Shown: positions 34,963 to 45,569, counted from the stretch's first letter. The stretch: DNA of 64,000 nt from Ochotona curzoniae (GCF_017591425.1 NW_024464918.1:13948001-14012000); one strand, 5' to 3'. Notes: generated from the letters alone by a model not told the origin. Made by a program: numbers and translations.

Positions 34963-36194
34963 TACACAGTATGTTTCTCCAATGTTGTACATGTATCCTT
35001 GGTCTAATGGAGGTCAATGTGTATAATGCATAGGGAAAAGTTATGTATTAATATCTTAGAAAAACATAATGTCTACCACTTTCCATCTTTCATATATTTT
35101 GGCTGAATCTAAGTCTAAAATGAAGTTGATTTAATCATTTTAAGTCAATCATACAGATGCGTCATTAAAGAGGTAAAATCATTGATGTGGTTTAAAAAAG
35201 CAAAGGAAGATAGAACTATCTCCTCATTAATTCAGAGAAGGGAAAATACCTTTGAGTTGAGGTTCAGATGTAAAAGATAGCTATATACACACACATATGT
35301 ATAGTTAAATTTGCATATATTCTAATTTACAAGAGAATTTTAATATAATATACCAACATATCCTTGCTATAAGCTATTGGAGATCTGGTTATGCTAAAGT
35401 ATAATCTTTTATATTACATGTTGATGTCTTTATAGTTGAACACTAAGTCCTTATTCAATACAAATAAGTTATCTCAAAAACTAAAGAAAGAAAGGGAAAG
35501 AGGGGAAGGAAGGAAGGAAAGAAGAAAAAAAGCAAGGTGAACAGTAGAAGGAGGGAAGGGAATGGTGGAAGGGAGGAAAAGAATATCGTTATAGTGTCAG
35601 AATTATATCTACGAATTACATTGATTGCAGTATTTTCTTATGATTCAGCAACGAGTTTGTTTCTCCACAGATTGTGAGCACTCTGTATAACCTGTCTAAT
35701 ATTTGTAGTGAGAAAATCAGTGTTAATGATTTTGATGACTGGAATATTTTCAGAAGAGCCTAAGCCCAGTAGAGAATGTGTGGAAGACAAAGCAAAGATT
35801 GCATGCAAAGAGAAAGAATGATCCACCCCATTTCAGTCACAACGCTCCTCTTCACCAATCCATCAGACTGAAAGCACCTACCCCCAATTTCAATGCTATA
35901 AAATATCACCAAAAGTAATATTCTCTTCTACCTTCTTGTTGCTTTCTGACAAAATATTTCCCTCATTCAATACTCTTTTTTTTTTTTTTAACCCCCAAGT
36001 TGTGGTCTTGGAGAAAGAAAGTACTAGAGATATTGATCTTGCCCTTCTTTCTCATTATTTTCAAAGAGATTTATTTATATTTTCAAAAGAGAAATGAGAG
36101 GGGAATAGTCTCATAGGAAAGCTTTTTTTAGGCCAGGGATAAGATTTGTAAAACAATGTCATTAATATATAATTCTCACACAGCAGAAAGGAGT
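34963..36194. other. Unannotated, AT-rich with a purine tract
   Basis: 35480-35585 is nearly pure purine (GAAA, GGAA and AAGG units). 35980-35992 is a T-run. 36060-36105 resembles a decayed reversed CSINE tail ('gagatttatttatattttca'), too short to call. No exon. Confidence 0.5.
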
Positions 36195-36362
36195 AAGTTT
36201 GGGACCCAGATTGCAAATGGTTCAAATACCATTCCTATACTCCCAGCTGCATAACCTGAAGCACATTATTTAATCCTGAAAACTCAAACATTTTCATTAA
36301 AAAAATAACAATATCACTGAGTGCCTTGACACTGAAGGTTAAATAAACACCAGATATGTAAA
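36195..36362 (+). mobile_element. MIR SINE
   Basis: Plus-oriented MIR, decayed: 'gggacccagattgcaaatgg', 'ttcaaataccattcctatac', 'gctgcataacctgaagcaca', 'ttatttaatcctgaaaactc', 'aaaaataacaatatcactga'. Confidence 0.6.
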
Positions 36363-36927
36363 TAATCTAGAATATAATCGTGCTCAACAGGATTGAAGAT
36401 ATGTACCTTTCTTCTCTTGTCATTTCAGTGTTTTGTAAAGGGTTGCTATGTTGTTTTCGTTTCTTGGTAGGCAGCAGAAAGTTTCTAATCTAATCCCCAA
36501 AGTTATCTTCCTGCATTAGGCATTCTGCCTAAGGCCCACTTCCTAAACTCTTGCCTTTGAAAGTTTTCTTTCTGAAATCTATCAACCCAGATAGGGTTGT
36601 ACAACATTAGTCAAGATCTGCCTCCATGTGAGAGCAACATCTCTTGTCACATTTAGGGAAGGTTACTTTTCTGCTAAACTGGTGCCCAAGGACTGTGCAC
36701 TGTCCGTGGAACTCATGTATTCTTGCAGGGATGGTGAACACACTTGGGTGAAGTTTATTTATCATTTCTTTCAACAATTCCCTTCAATTTCTTCTGTTTC
36801 ATATGTTGGTCTCCTGGTTTCTTGGTATCAACAGAAGAGTTTGTGCATCTAACAAACAACTGATGAGGATTTTAACATCAATTAGTAGTCTTTCCCTTCC
36901 ATCAGAATATTTGATAATATTTACAGT
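36363..36927. other. Unannotated sequence
   Basis: No repeat recognised. A 74-codon plus-strand frame (36628-36852) has no domain. Confidence 0.4.
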
Positions 36928-36951
36928 TAAATAAATAAATAAATAAATAAT
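36928..36951. repeat. (AAAT)n microsatellite
   Basis: Five to six AAAT units, 28 bp left of the SINE. Confidence 0.9.
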
Positions 36952-36978
36952 CCATCTCCTATGGGGAAGGCTTAGATG

Positions 36979-37302
36979 ATTTTTTTTAAAGATTTATTTA
37001 TTTTTATTGGGAAGACAGATTTACACAGAAAAGAAGAAAGAGAGAAAGATCTGCTGTCCACTGGTTCATTCCCCAAGTGGACACAACAGCCAGCGCTCAG
37101 CCAATCCCAAGCTAGGAGCCAAAAACTTCTTCGAGATTGCCCACACAGGTGCAGGATCCCAGGACTTTGGGCCATCCTAATGGCTTCCCTTGGTCATAAG
37201 CCTGGATGCGAAGCGGAGCAGCTGGGATATGAACCAGCACCCATATGGGATTCTGGCATGTGAAAGGCAAGGCTTTAGCCTCTGGGCCACCATACCATGC
37301 CC
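36979..37302 (-). mobile_element. Full-length CSINE
   Basis: Reversed young-type CSINE: T8, 'aaagatttatttatttttat', 'tccactggttcattccccaa', 'gggccatcctaatggcttcc', 'gggatatgaaccagcaccca', head 'gggccaccataccatgccct'. No convincing flanking duplication. Frames on both strands here are SINE-internal. Confidence 0.9.
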
Positions 37303-37396
37303 TGAGCTGATATTTTAAGGGTATAAGGTATTAGGTTACATGAGAAGTGTCTTGATTCTTTATATCCATCTCTACTGACATCACTGTAATGCAACT

Positions 37397-37430
37397 CAGC
37401 TTTGACTTTTTTTTTCAGCTTTGACTTTTG
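37397..37430. repeat. Small tandem duplication (19-bp period)
   Basis: 'cagctttgactttt' occurs at 37397-37410 and again at 37416-37429, separated by a T-run. Confidence 0.85.
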
Positions 37431-37499
37431 CCTTGATCATTAAAATGGTCACTTAAGCAGTGCCATAATGTCTACTTTGCTTCCAGCTCATTTTCAATG

Positions 37500-37765
37500 G
37501 TACATCCACAGTACTTCTTTTAAACACAGATCAGGTACCAGGTTACCATTTGTTTAAAATTCTCCAGTGAATTAGCATTACCTAATAAATAAAAACTAAA
37601 ATCTGTAGCATGGTTGAAAAGACCACTTATAGTTCTTATTCTCTATTTTTTCCTAGCTTACCACTCCCTATTTCCACTTCATTCAATCTTGGTATATGAT
37701 TATCCTTCTGTCTAGGATATTCCTTTCCTATATCACATGGATAATGCTTGCAGATTACACAGTAT
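37500..37765 (+). mobile_element. L2 LINE, 3' region
   Basis: Plus-oriented L2: 'aattctccagtgaattagca' (worn 'cccttcaatggcttccc'), 'ataaaaactaaaatctgtag', 'catggttgaaaagaccactt', 'agcttaccactccctatttc' and 'atattcctttcctatatcac' fit the L2 order. Confidence 0.58.
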
Positions 37766-37855
37766 TCTGATTGGATGCTCATATATGGAAGCATCAGGCT
37801 GGTTCTATGATTATCTTTCATTCTACTATCCTATTAATTCCATGTTATTTTTATT

Positions 37856-38141
37856 TTTAAAATATTTTAAAATTCAAAAATTTACTTTTTGAAAAATAGA
37901 AGTCTTCTATCTGCTGGTTTATTCCTCAAACTCTTGCACCCAAAGAGCGTGGATGAACTCAGCAGTCTAGAATTCAATCCAGGTAAAGGCATCCCAACAT
38001 TACAGACACCACCTGCTCCTCCAGAGGCACATCAGCAGGCAGAGAAATTTAAAACCCAGCTGGGACTCAAACCCAGAGACTATGATGTGGGATGTGGGTA
38101 TCCTAAGCAGCAACTTAACTGCTGCACTAAAAGTAGCTCTC
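37856..38141 (-). mobile_element. Old CSINE
   Basis: Reversed older type: 'aaaatattttaaaattcaaa', 'tctatctgctggtttattcc', 'cacatcagcaggcagagaaa', 'ctgggactcaaacccagaga', 'gatgtgggatgtgggtatcc', head 'aacttaactgctgcactaaa'. Confidence 0.8.
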
Positions 38142-38224
38142 TAAAAATATTTTTAATTGATGCATAATTGTATAAATTTACATGTTACAAGTGATACTTT
38201 GCTATGTGTGTATATGATATGTCA

Positions 38225-38250
38225 ATTAGCATAATTAGCATAATTAGCAT
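38225..38250. repeat. 9-bp tandem repeat, about 3 units
   Basis: 'attagcata' repeated 2.9 times. Confidence 0.92.
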
Positions 38251-38530
38251 TTCCCTCTTAAACATATTTCTTTGTGTTGGGAAGCTTTGGAACTTCTCTC
38301 TTCAAGGTCTTTATGAAATTATAAGAAATTACAATGAACTTGAGTTCTCGATCGTGCTATGTAATATTAAAATATGCTCCTTCTAACAATCTGTATTTTG
38401 GTACTCATTCATCAATCTGTCTATTTCCCTACCTCCAGTATTGTAGGTGTTTAAGTAGTATTTAAAGAAAATTAAAAATTACTGCTTCAGAAATCCTAAA
38501 TATTTGTGGAAAGAAAACAAGTCTAGGAAA

Positions 38531-38834
38531 TATTTCTGGGCATTGTGGCACAGTCGGTTGGGTAACTGCTGGCACCCCATATAGCATTGGTTCACAATAT
38601 CAGATGTTCAGATTCCCATCTAGCTCCCTGCTAATGCACTTGAAAAGCAATGGAACAAGGACCACGTGCTTGGACCCTTGGATCCATGGCTGGAGACCCA
38701 GATGAAATCACTAGTTCCTGACACAAGCCTGGCCCAGCCCTGACTGTTGCAGAAAACTGGAGAGTGAGCAACAGGATGGAAGATCTCTCTCTTTCTGCAT
38801 CTTTCTAACTTAAATAAATACATAAATCTCTACA
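38531..38834 (+). mobile_element. Old CSINE
   Basis: Plus-oriented: head 'gggcattgtggcacagtcgg', 'ccatctagctccctgctaat', 'gcttggacccttggatccat', 'aagcctggcccagccctgac', 'ggatggaagatctctctctt', tail 'aaataaatacataaatctc'. Full length. The frame at 38620-38823 is SINE-internal. Confidence 0.88.
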
Positions 38835-38999
38835 AAATTGCTTGAAGTAGTGTTAACCTTTTCTAACTTGCAGTAAGCACTACTGTACTCTCCACTGATG
38901 TGAAATCAACTTAAGTCTCCCATAGTGTTCATTCCAGTTTGTCACTACTGTATAAAATCATAACTGCAACTTTTTCGTCATTTTCTTGAGAATTTTAAC

Positions 39000-39050
39000 A
39001 AGTTTGCTCATCACTGTATCTCCAGGGCCTTGTTCAGAACTGGAGATTTA
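39000..39050 (+). mobile_element. L2 tail fragment
   Basis: 'tcactgtatctccagggcct' and 'tgttcagaactggaga' fit the L2 tail ('gtatccccagcgcctagcacagtgcc'). Short. Confidence 0.5.
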
Positions 39051-39094
39051 AGAGTATTACTAAGAATAGTAATATCAACCAATTCTGCAGACCT

Positions 39095-39400
39095 CTGATT
39101 TCTGTAACAATCCATTAAGGTTTACTAATAGAGAAACTGAGGTACAGAGAGATGCAATAATTCCCCAAAGCTTCATAATCAGTAAGGTGCTGAATGTGAA
39201 GGACTATACTATTGCAATGACATGGGGGAAATAAGCGGGGGGAGAGGCAGGATTTTGGAGTGAGGGGAAGGGAAATCCCAGAGCCTATGTAATTATATTC
39301 ATGGAACAATAAAATAAATAAATGATTTTTTTTAAAACAGTAAGGTGCCTGGCTCTTGAACCCATATAATTTAATTTCAGAGCATGTACTCTCATTCATC
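39095..39400 (-). mobile_element. MIR SINE, split by an insertion
   Basis: The left part (to 39190) has 'agaaactgaggtacagagag' and 'tccccaaagcttcataatca'. The right part (from 39338) resumes 'cagtaaggtgcctggctctt', 'gaacccatataatttaattt' and 'cagagcatgtactctcattc'. The MIR reads continuously once the 39191-39337 insert is ignored. Confidence 0.8.
39180..39348 (+). mobile_element. L1-like 3' end insertion with 11-bp duplication
   Basis: The insert 39191-39337 has a G-rich purine tract ('gcggggggagaggcagg'), 'aaatcccagagcctatgtaa' and an AAATA-rich tail. This is the layout of a lagomorph L1 3' UTR truncated at its 5' side. It is bounded by 'cagtaaggtgc' at 39180-39190 and 39338-39348. The flanking duplication is clear; the L1 identity is a judgement from layout. 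Confidence 0.68.
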
Positions 39401-39914
39401 CTACCAATACACTCCTCAAGTAATTGCTGGTGCTTGCATCATAGTAACTACCCAATAAGCGACTGCTAATCCAATCATGGAAGTTGAATAGATAGTTGTT
39501 AAAGTGACTCACTGGGTAGCTTAAGACCCTAGACTTTCCTCAGGATTGGATAGAGTCACTGAAATCATCACTCTGATAGCATATAATGTTAGCATCTTCT
39601 GGTATGAATACCTAAGCAGTGGCCTTCATGAGATATACTTATTATACTGGAAGCTGCCATCTCTAGCTTGCTGTCTGGAAATGCTGGCAGGCAACATCCC
39701 TGTTCCTGACTAAGCAACAGCAAGTTTAAATATAGATGAGGACTCTAAAAACGCTTCTGTGGAGCCTGTAACAGGTGATGGTATACATTTTTTTTTGTAG
39801 GTAAGCACATTACAAAGCCTTTGAAAGTTAAGCCTGAACCATGACTATCCCTGAGTGTTTATCCCCATGAGCTTTTAATGTGATGCTGGGGACTACTGTC
39901 ATTTACTGAGGGAT

Positions 39915-39988
39915 TTGTCTATTTGCTATGAATGTCAAGAGACTGAGAACTTGTCTATTTACCATGAATGTCAAGAGACTGACATTCA
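39915..39988. repeat. 36-bp tandem duplication ending in a hairpin
   Basis: Unit 1 (39915-39950) and unit 2 (39951-39982) share 'ttgtctattt' and 'atgaatgtcaagagactga' with two substitutions. The second copy runs into 'gacattca', making an 8-bp stem with 'tgaatgtc' (39965-39972 and 39981-39988) around an 8-nt loop. Confidence 0.88.
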
Positions 39989-40189
39989 TAAAGATGAACA
40001 AATACCTTTTACCTACAGAGGCTGTGCCTTCAAGGAGGTCATTTGGGGCTGATGGCAAGTGAACAGCATAGGAGAAATTCTAGGGGGATTCTTTTGTCCC
40101 CAAAGAACAAGGAAAATGGCAAAATAGGAATTTCACTGACCTCCTAAAAGGATTTAACATTTGGAGAGTTACTTGCTCAACACTTAGTC

Positions 40190-40420
40190 AACAATATGGA
40201 CAGGGAACATTTACACAGACCAGAACAGAGCACCAGTCAGCAGGAGTGATAAACAAGAAAATGGAGGCCCTGTCCTTGGAGAGCTGATACTTTAGTTTGG
40301 AAGGTTAAACATTCAGGTAATGCCTTGGCAGTGCTTCTAACACAACTAACTTACAAGATTAGTAGAGCATGTAGATGGAATGGCACAACGTGAAAAGAAG
40401 GGAGACAAAATTTCACTGGG
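40190..40420 (-). mobile_element. L2-like LINE tail, decayed
   Basis: Reversed: 'gagtgataaacaagaaaatg', 'gaggccctgtccttggagag', 'ctgatactttagtttggaag' fit the antisense L2 tail ('cctgccctcatggagct..attctagtgg'). Confidence 0.5.
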
Positions 40421-40444
40421 ACCATTTTTGATATTCATAGGTCA

Positions 40445-40715
40445 GTGTGTGTACTATGTTAGAGGTTGGAGCTAAGAGTACAAATAAGATTTTCCTTTTC
40501 CTCAAGACACTTAGAAACGAGGTGTGAAAACAGACATGTAATCCCAGATGTGAGAAGTGTTAAGGCAGAGGTAACTGCAAGGTTCCCCTAAAGAAGGGGG
40601 ATTAATTGGAAAGAGATGTGTGATAGGCAGCTTCCTTGAGCTAAATATTAAGAAAAAAGGTGCCAGTGGGTGGTTGGGTGAGTCAAGGGATGCCAAGGAT
40701 AGAAAATGTATTCCA
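40445..40715 (-). mobile_element. L2 LINE, 3' end
   Basis: Reversed: 'ctatgttagaggttggagct', 'aagagtacaaataagatttt', 'ccttttcctcaagacactta', 'gcttccttgagctaaatatt', 'ggtgccagtgggtggttggg'. Independent of the preceding tail, since the L2 end block recurs. Confidence 0.6.
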
Positions 40716-40969
40716 AGTCACATCAGTAATCAATGTTAATGGTCAGATCTGAATCCCATTTACGAGACTTCAAGTCTCTTAGCATTTCTACTCTAACAGG
40801 GCATCTTCCAAGGCATGAATATGTATTAAGGATTTGCTAAAAGTATGTGCTATGTTTTGCATTGCCTTCTATGCTTTAAGCATACTCATCTTGGCTTTTA
40901 TTTACATAATAATTTAAACAATTGACCCAATATGGAAAATTCTTGCTTAGTGTTCGTTACTAAGGCCTA

Positions 40970-41038
40970 AAAATGTGGCCTAAAGTAAGCACTAAATAAA
41001 TAGCTAATCATTACATTGAATAAACAAATGAATGTGGG
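40970..41038 (+). mobile_element. L2 tail fragment
   Basis: 'aagtaagcactaaataaata' and 'gaataaacaaatgaatg' match the L2 ending 'gtaggcactcaataaatgtttgttgaatg' in outline. Confidence 0.45.
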
Positions 41039-41247
41039 ATGACAATGCGGACAGTCTGGAGTAAAGGCATAAAAAACAGGGAAGAAACAGAATGTTGATG
41101 GAAGAGAGGGTTATGAAATAGCAACTAGAAATCAAGAGGAATGAACAGAAGGACACGAAGGCAAAAAGGAAAAAAGGGCTAGGGAAAGATCATACCCTCA
41201 CACCTTTGGTCAATTATCAGTAATGTTAGGCTCAGCAGGACTGAACA

Positions 41248-41402
41248 TGTGCTTCATGCCAGGCCTCCTTTGGTATCTTTTTACATGTGTGGAAGCTCTA
41301 TTATAGAACTGCAAGTTGGGTAGTATTTTTCCATTGTATAGCTGAAAATCATAAAAGTAAAATTTGTAACTTGACATAGCAAAAACTATTATGTTGTGTT
41401 AA
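41248..41402 (-). mobile_element. MIR SINE
   Basis: Reversed MIR, worn: 'gtgcttcatgccaggcctcc', 'gcaagttgggtagtattttt', 'ccattgtatagctgaaaatc', 'gtaaaatttgtaacttgaca'. Confidence 0.58.
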
Positions 41403-41689
41403 AATTCAGATTCATTGATCTAAATAACATTTTTTTCTTACAAATTCCTTCTAATAAGGCACAAATCAGACAAATACAGTATATTTAACCCTTCTTTAAA
41501 TTTATAATACAAATGTGGTCCTAAGGTAAGGAACTGCCCACCCTCCACATGTTCTATACCATTTGATATGCACACCCATCTTTCCATTTTTTTCTGAGAA
41601 ACTAATGCCCTGGGTCTGAATTATAACATTGCAAGTTGCACAAATTCAATCACCACCTTATACACAGGTACCTTATGATTCCTATCATG
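41403..41689. other. Unannotated AT-rich sequence
   Basis: No repeat or exon recognised. Confidence 0.4.
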
Positions 41690-43160
41690 TTCTAGGTTAT
41701 TTCCTAAGTGCAAGAATTACCAATTAAAGGAAGTTTATTCCTGAAGAGGAAACAGAGAAATAAACAAGCAATAATAAATTAAAATTCCATATTGTTAGAA
41801 ACTTGGAAATAAAATTAGTGCAATTTCTAGACTATCTCTGTCCATGTGTAGAGATAAAGGATACTAAATAAGACCCTGGCTTCAGTAGTGGCCTAAGATG
41901 GGGAGATGAACCAGAGGAAAGCACATCTAGGGGAACCGTGTTTCTTGAGATATGAGAAGGTGCAAATTCCCGGAGACAGGTACAAGCTCAAGAGTTTGAT
42001 AACCTGAAAATCTCCAGAGTGACATGATCTGGTTGGGTGAGAAAAGTTAGAGTTGACAGTTGTGGATGTATAGTTAGGAGATAAGTCAAACATGGTCTTG
42101 TAGACAAAGGTAAAAATTATACTCTGGCTAAAACAGGAACACATTACAGAATTCTGTACAAAATTCTAAATAAGAGTTGCCTAATTTTTTTCTGGAATAC
42201 AGATTTCTGAGGGTATACTAGAAGTAAGGTGATTAGTAAAGTGGCTACCATGACCATCCAGATGAAAGGCAATGGTGGCATATGACTTTTCTTAAAATCA
42301 GAAAAACAAAGTGAGAAGTAGTTAAGTCTTAAATATATTTTTTATTTTTAAAGAATTCTTTATTTGAAAATGAGAGAGAGAGAGAGAGCCATCTTCTATC
42401 TGCTAGTTGACTACCAAATTGGAGATTTTCTATTTGCTGGTTCACTTCTAGATAACTACAATGGCTGGTTCTGGAACCAAAGCCAGGAGCCCAGAACTGG
42501 AACCCAATTTCCCACATTGGTGGCAGTGATCCTAGTACTTTGGCTATAATTCATTGCATCCACAAACACAATAGCAGGATTCTGTATTGGAAGAAGAGTA
42601 GCGGGAATCAAATGACCTCTTCAACATAGGATGTGAGTAACAAGCAGCAGTTTAACCCAAATTGGAATATTTCTTATTTACATAGTTGTTTGTGTCCTTG
42701 TTAGTAAAGTAATCGTAGGGTCAGAAAAAGAGGACTAGAGGATGACTCCTAGGTTTTTGATGGAATGAATGACATGGTTTGTATTTCTTTCCCTAAGATG
42801 GGGGAAGATAGGAGAGGCATTGTATAGTATGGGGAGGGATTAGTTTCTTTAATTCATAGCATGTATGAGGATATGAGTATCTGATTCATGAGTAGAGATG
42901 TCATATAAACACTGAAAAATGTGGGTTGAGAGGGGAGCTCAGACTTAAGATGATAACAAAGATAGATACCATCATCACACAGATTTAAAGAGCTCAGGAA
43001 TCTCACTAAGGGAGAGTGTAAATAAAGACAGGAGACTGAACCTTGGGGCACATTATCACATGGCAACCCATTTGAGAAGGGTAGACTAAAGTAGGTTAAA
43101 TGAAAACAAAAGGTGCATCAAGTATAGAAGTCTGAAGAAGGAACTCTTCAGGAAGGCAAT
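41690..43160 (-). mobile_element. Long L2 LINE with reverse-transcriptase remnant, split by a CSINE
   Basis: The left part (41690-42328) is the antisense L2 3' end: 'gagtgacatgatctggttgg', 'catggtcttgtagacaaagg', 'cactggct'-like blocks. The right part (42661-43160) is antisense ORF2: 'gatgactcctaggtttttga' and 'gaaccttggggcacattatc'. On the minus strand 42854-43066 reads 'NVPQGSVSCLYLHSPL' then 'DDGIYLCYHL', a decayed form of the L2 RT block ('NVGVPQGSVLGPLLFSIY' ahead of 'YADDSQ'). The catalytic YxDD is destroyed. A CSINE sits between the two parts; counting it out, the L2 is about 1.1 kb. Confidence 0.72.
42329..42660 (-). mobile_element. Old CSINE inserted in L2
   Basis: Reversed older type: 'ttttatttttaaagaattct', (GA)n at 42372-42388, 'ctatttgctggttcacttct', 'accaaagccaggagcccaga', 'ggtggcagtgatcctagtac', then a worn head near 'gcagcagtttaacccaa'. 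The sequence 'tctatttgctggttc' resembles an earlier 'tctatctgctagttg' 40 bp upstream, a small internal duplication. Confidence 0.78.
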
Positions 43161-43299
43161 GACCAATTGGTAGGCAACAAAATGAGAAAAGAAAACTCGC
43201 CATCTCTGTGTCCCTAAGATATTGTGTAGGTGAAGACAGTGTATACTGCATAAGGATCCCTAACTTAAAGCGATTGTAGGGGCTACAAGAGTCCCAACA

Positions 43300-43672
43300 G
43301 TTTGTGTTTCTTCCTCCCGAGATCTTTTATATCTGCTCTTTCTTCTACTTGGAAGACTCCTCCATCATTTTCTCCTTGCCTCCATCCCTCTCCCTTGAAC
43401 CTCATCAATTTCTTTCTTTTATTTGAAGCTTCAGCTTGAACACCTCTGTGTCCACAATCCTGGCCTCTCACGTGGCTTGCTACTGTCGATCAGGCTAGCG
43501 GGAATGCTGGCATTTACTCCTCATGGCCATGACATTCATCACCCTTACTTGACCCTTTGCCTTGTATATGACTATGTGTATCACTTCTCCGGCAAGACAA
43601 TGGCCCTGGGCTGCAGCACTTGGGGTTCCATCTACCCCATCTACAATATTAACCCTTACATTGTATTTTCAC
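43300..43672 (+). mobile_element. L2-like LINE, 3' region
   Basis: Plus-oriented, pyrimidine-rich: 'ctttcttctacttggaagac', 'atttgaagcttcagcttgaa', 'cacttctccggcaagacaat'. The order suits L2 ('tggaacgctcttcccc..tcaagtctcagcttaaacgtcacttcct..'). The 84-codon frame at 43423-43677 is inside it. Confidence 0.5.
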
Positions 43673-44224
43673 ATTGACCAGTGCCCTTGCCACGTGTATG
43701 TTTGGGCTATGCTGATCACTCAGAACAAGCTATGATTTTCTGGTAACAGCTGAAGAAATGCAAAGGGAAAAGTTTGAGAGTGGTATTTGAGGTAGTTTCC
43801 TTGTTATGATTTTCACATTCATAAAATTACCAGAAGCTAGTCATCATTTAACCTGAGTAGACCTCCCAACCATGTAAAACAACAAGGAAATATAATATTT
43901 AAATAGAAACAGATTGATGGTGGTTTAATTGCAATCAAACATAGTGGTCTGAAGGTAAGTGACAATACTTACAAACTAGAAGGACCACCACTCTTTATTC
44001 AAGAAAATGTTGGAATGCACAAGAAGGTCATTGCTACAAGTCTCATAGTAAACATGATTATAATAAACATATTTATTTCATCATGATAGAAACAGAAACC
44101 TCTTTATGTTCATCAATATTAAGATCCTTATTTTGATAATTACCCTGATATATTTTTCATCAGTTTTAATTTTTAAGGATATCAAATCCTCCAGTTGTAA
44201 GTATTGTTGGGAATGAATCTAAAA
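43673..44224. other. Unannotated sequence
   Basis: AT-rich, no repeat or exon recognised. Confidence 0.4.
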
Positions 44225-44425
44225 ATTCTAAAAAATTTCTAAAAGAGAGAGTTTCCAAACATGACCCTCTGGTATCCACAAAAGCATCACTATGAAACAT
44301 TAGAAAAATAGATGAACAAACACCAACCAAAAAATACTGAATCACAAATTTTAGGGTGGGATCTAACAATTTTAACAAGACCTTCAAGCAATTTCTTGTA
44401 CACTGAAATTTGAGACGCTCTAATC
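44225..44425 (+). mobile_element. MER5A-like hAT DNA transposon relic
   Basis: 'agtttccaaacatgaccctc', 'aaagcatcactatgaaacat', 'atactgaatcacaaatttta', 'gggtgggatctaacaatttt', 'aacaagaccttcaagcaatt', 'gaaatttgagacgctct' follow MER5A nearly end to end. Confidence 0.75.
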
Positions 44426-45181
44426 TAGAATATAAACAGATTTGTTAATGAGAGAATGAATACAGGATTTCAAAATAGGTTTAAAAACTACAAAAACCAT
44501 GATTTCCAATTCACTAAGACAGTGAATAAAATATAGTTATTATAGTGAAACCAGCAGTCAGGGGTTGGGGGTGGGGGAAATGAGTTATACTGTTTTCCTT
44601 CTGAAGCCAAGGATCCAATTTATCCAAATTTAATATTGAAACAAATAGAAAGTCAGGCTATAAAATATGAAATATAATAAAGGAAAGTTGGCTTGTACAC
44701 TTAGTGTAACAAAATCTACTCAAAACAAAGCTTTGATAATTGGCAGCTGGCACTGAAGTCATCAGAAGATGCCTGTCAAGACATTCCCACTAACCAACAT
44801 CCTAGTTAACAATTATATATAATATGCTCAATATAAACTTGTTATGGAGAAGCGTGAGAACACCAAGCAATGTTCTTGTAACTTTCCCCCAGAAAGTTGG
44901 GAAGCTCTCAAGAGTTGAGATGGTCTCCCGAGAGACTAAGATGTAGAGGGAAATCCCCTAGTCTCAACCCCAGCTCATCCTTCCCTCATGACAGCTGGTA
45001 GCACAGTCTGAGGAAAAATCTCTGCACTGGGCTTGGGAACCTCCTGAGGGAGTAAGAACCTGACTCCCTGGTTCTGGGGGAGCAGAGGTAAGGGGAGGGG
45101 CAGGCCAATATTTTCAAACTTTCTAAGGGAAAACTACCTGAATTCATAAAAACGACATTATGCTAACAAGTAATAGGAACT
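44426..45181. other. Unannotated sequence with a G-rich patch
   Basis: 44563-44578 has three runs of 4-5 G ('ggggttgggggtggggg'). 44880-45105 is GC-richer and unrecognised; it could be an LTR fragment but no landmark supports that. No exon. Confidence 0.4.
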
Positions 45182-45535
45182 CTTTCCTGCCTAATCTTCT
45201 TTTTTTAAAGATTTATTTTTATTATTTTTTCATTGGAAAGGCGGATATACAGAGAGGAGAGACAGAGAGGAAGATCTTCCATCCGATGATTCACTCCCCA
45301 AGTGAGCGCAACGGGCCGATACTATGCCGATCCGAAGCCAGGAGCCTCTTCCGGGTCTCCCACAAGGGTGCAGGTTCCCAAAGCTTTGGGTGGTCCTCGA
45401 CTGCTTTCCCAGGCCACAGGCAGGGAGCTGGAAGGGAAGCGGGGCTGCCGGGATTAGAACCGGCACCCATATGGGATCCCGGGCGTGCAAGGCAAGGACC
45501 TTTAACCACTTGCGCCACCTTTCCTGCCTAATTTT
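45182..45535 (-). mobile_element. Young CSINE with 17-bp target-site duplication
   Basis: Reversed, 45199-45518: T7, 'aaagatttatttttattatt', 'gaagatcttccatccgatga', 'gcgcaacgggccgatactat', 'gggattagaaccggcaccca', ending 'ccacttgcgccac'. Flanks 'ctttcctgcctaatctt' (45182-45198) and 'ctttcctgcctaatttt' (45519-45535) match 16 of 17. The first ~12 nt of the SINE head are missing. Many intact CpGs make it the youngest-looking copy here. Frames on both strands up to 123 codons are SINE-internal. Confidence 0.95.
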
Positions 45536-45569
45536 AAGTGAAAAAAAAAAATGTAATGTATCATAAGTT

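Noticed and set aside
36060..36105. Decayed reversed CSINE tail
   Set aside because: Short, AT-rich and without the GA block or body; similar strings arise by chance.
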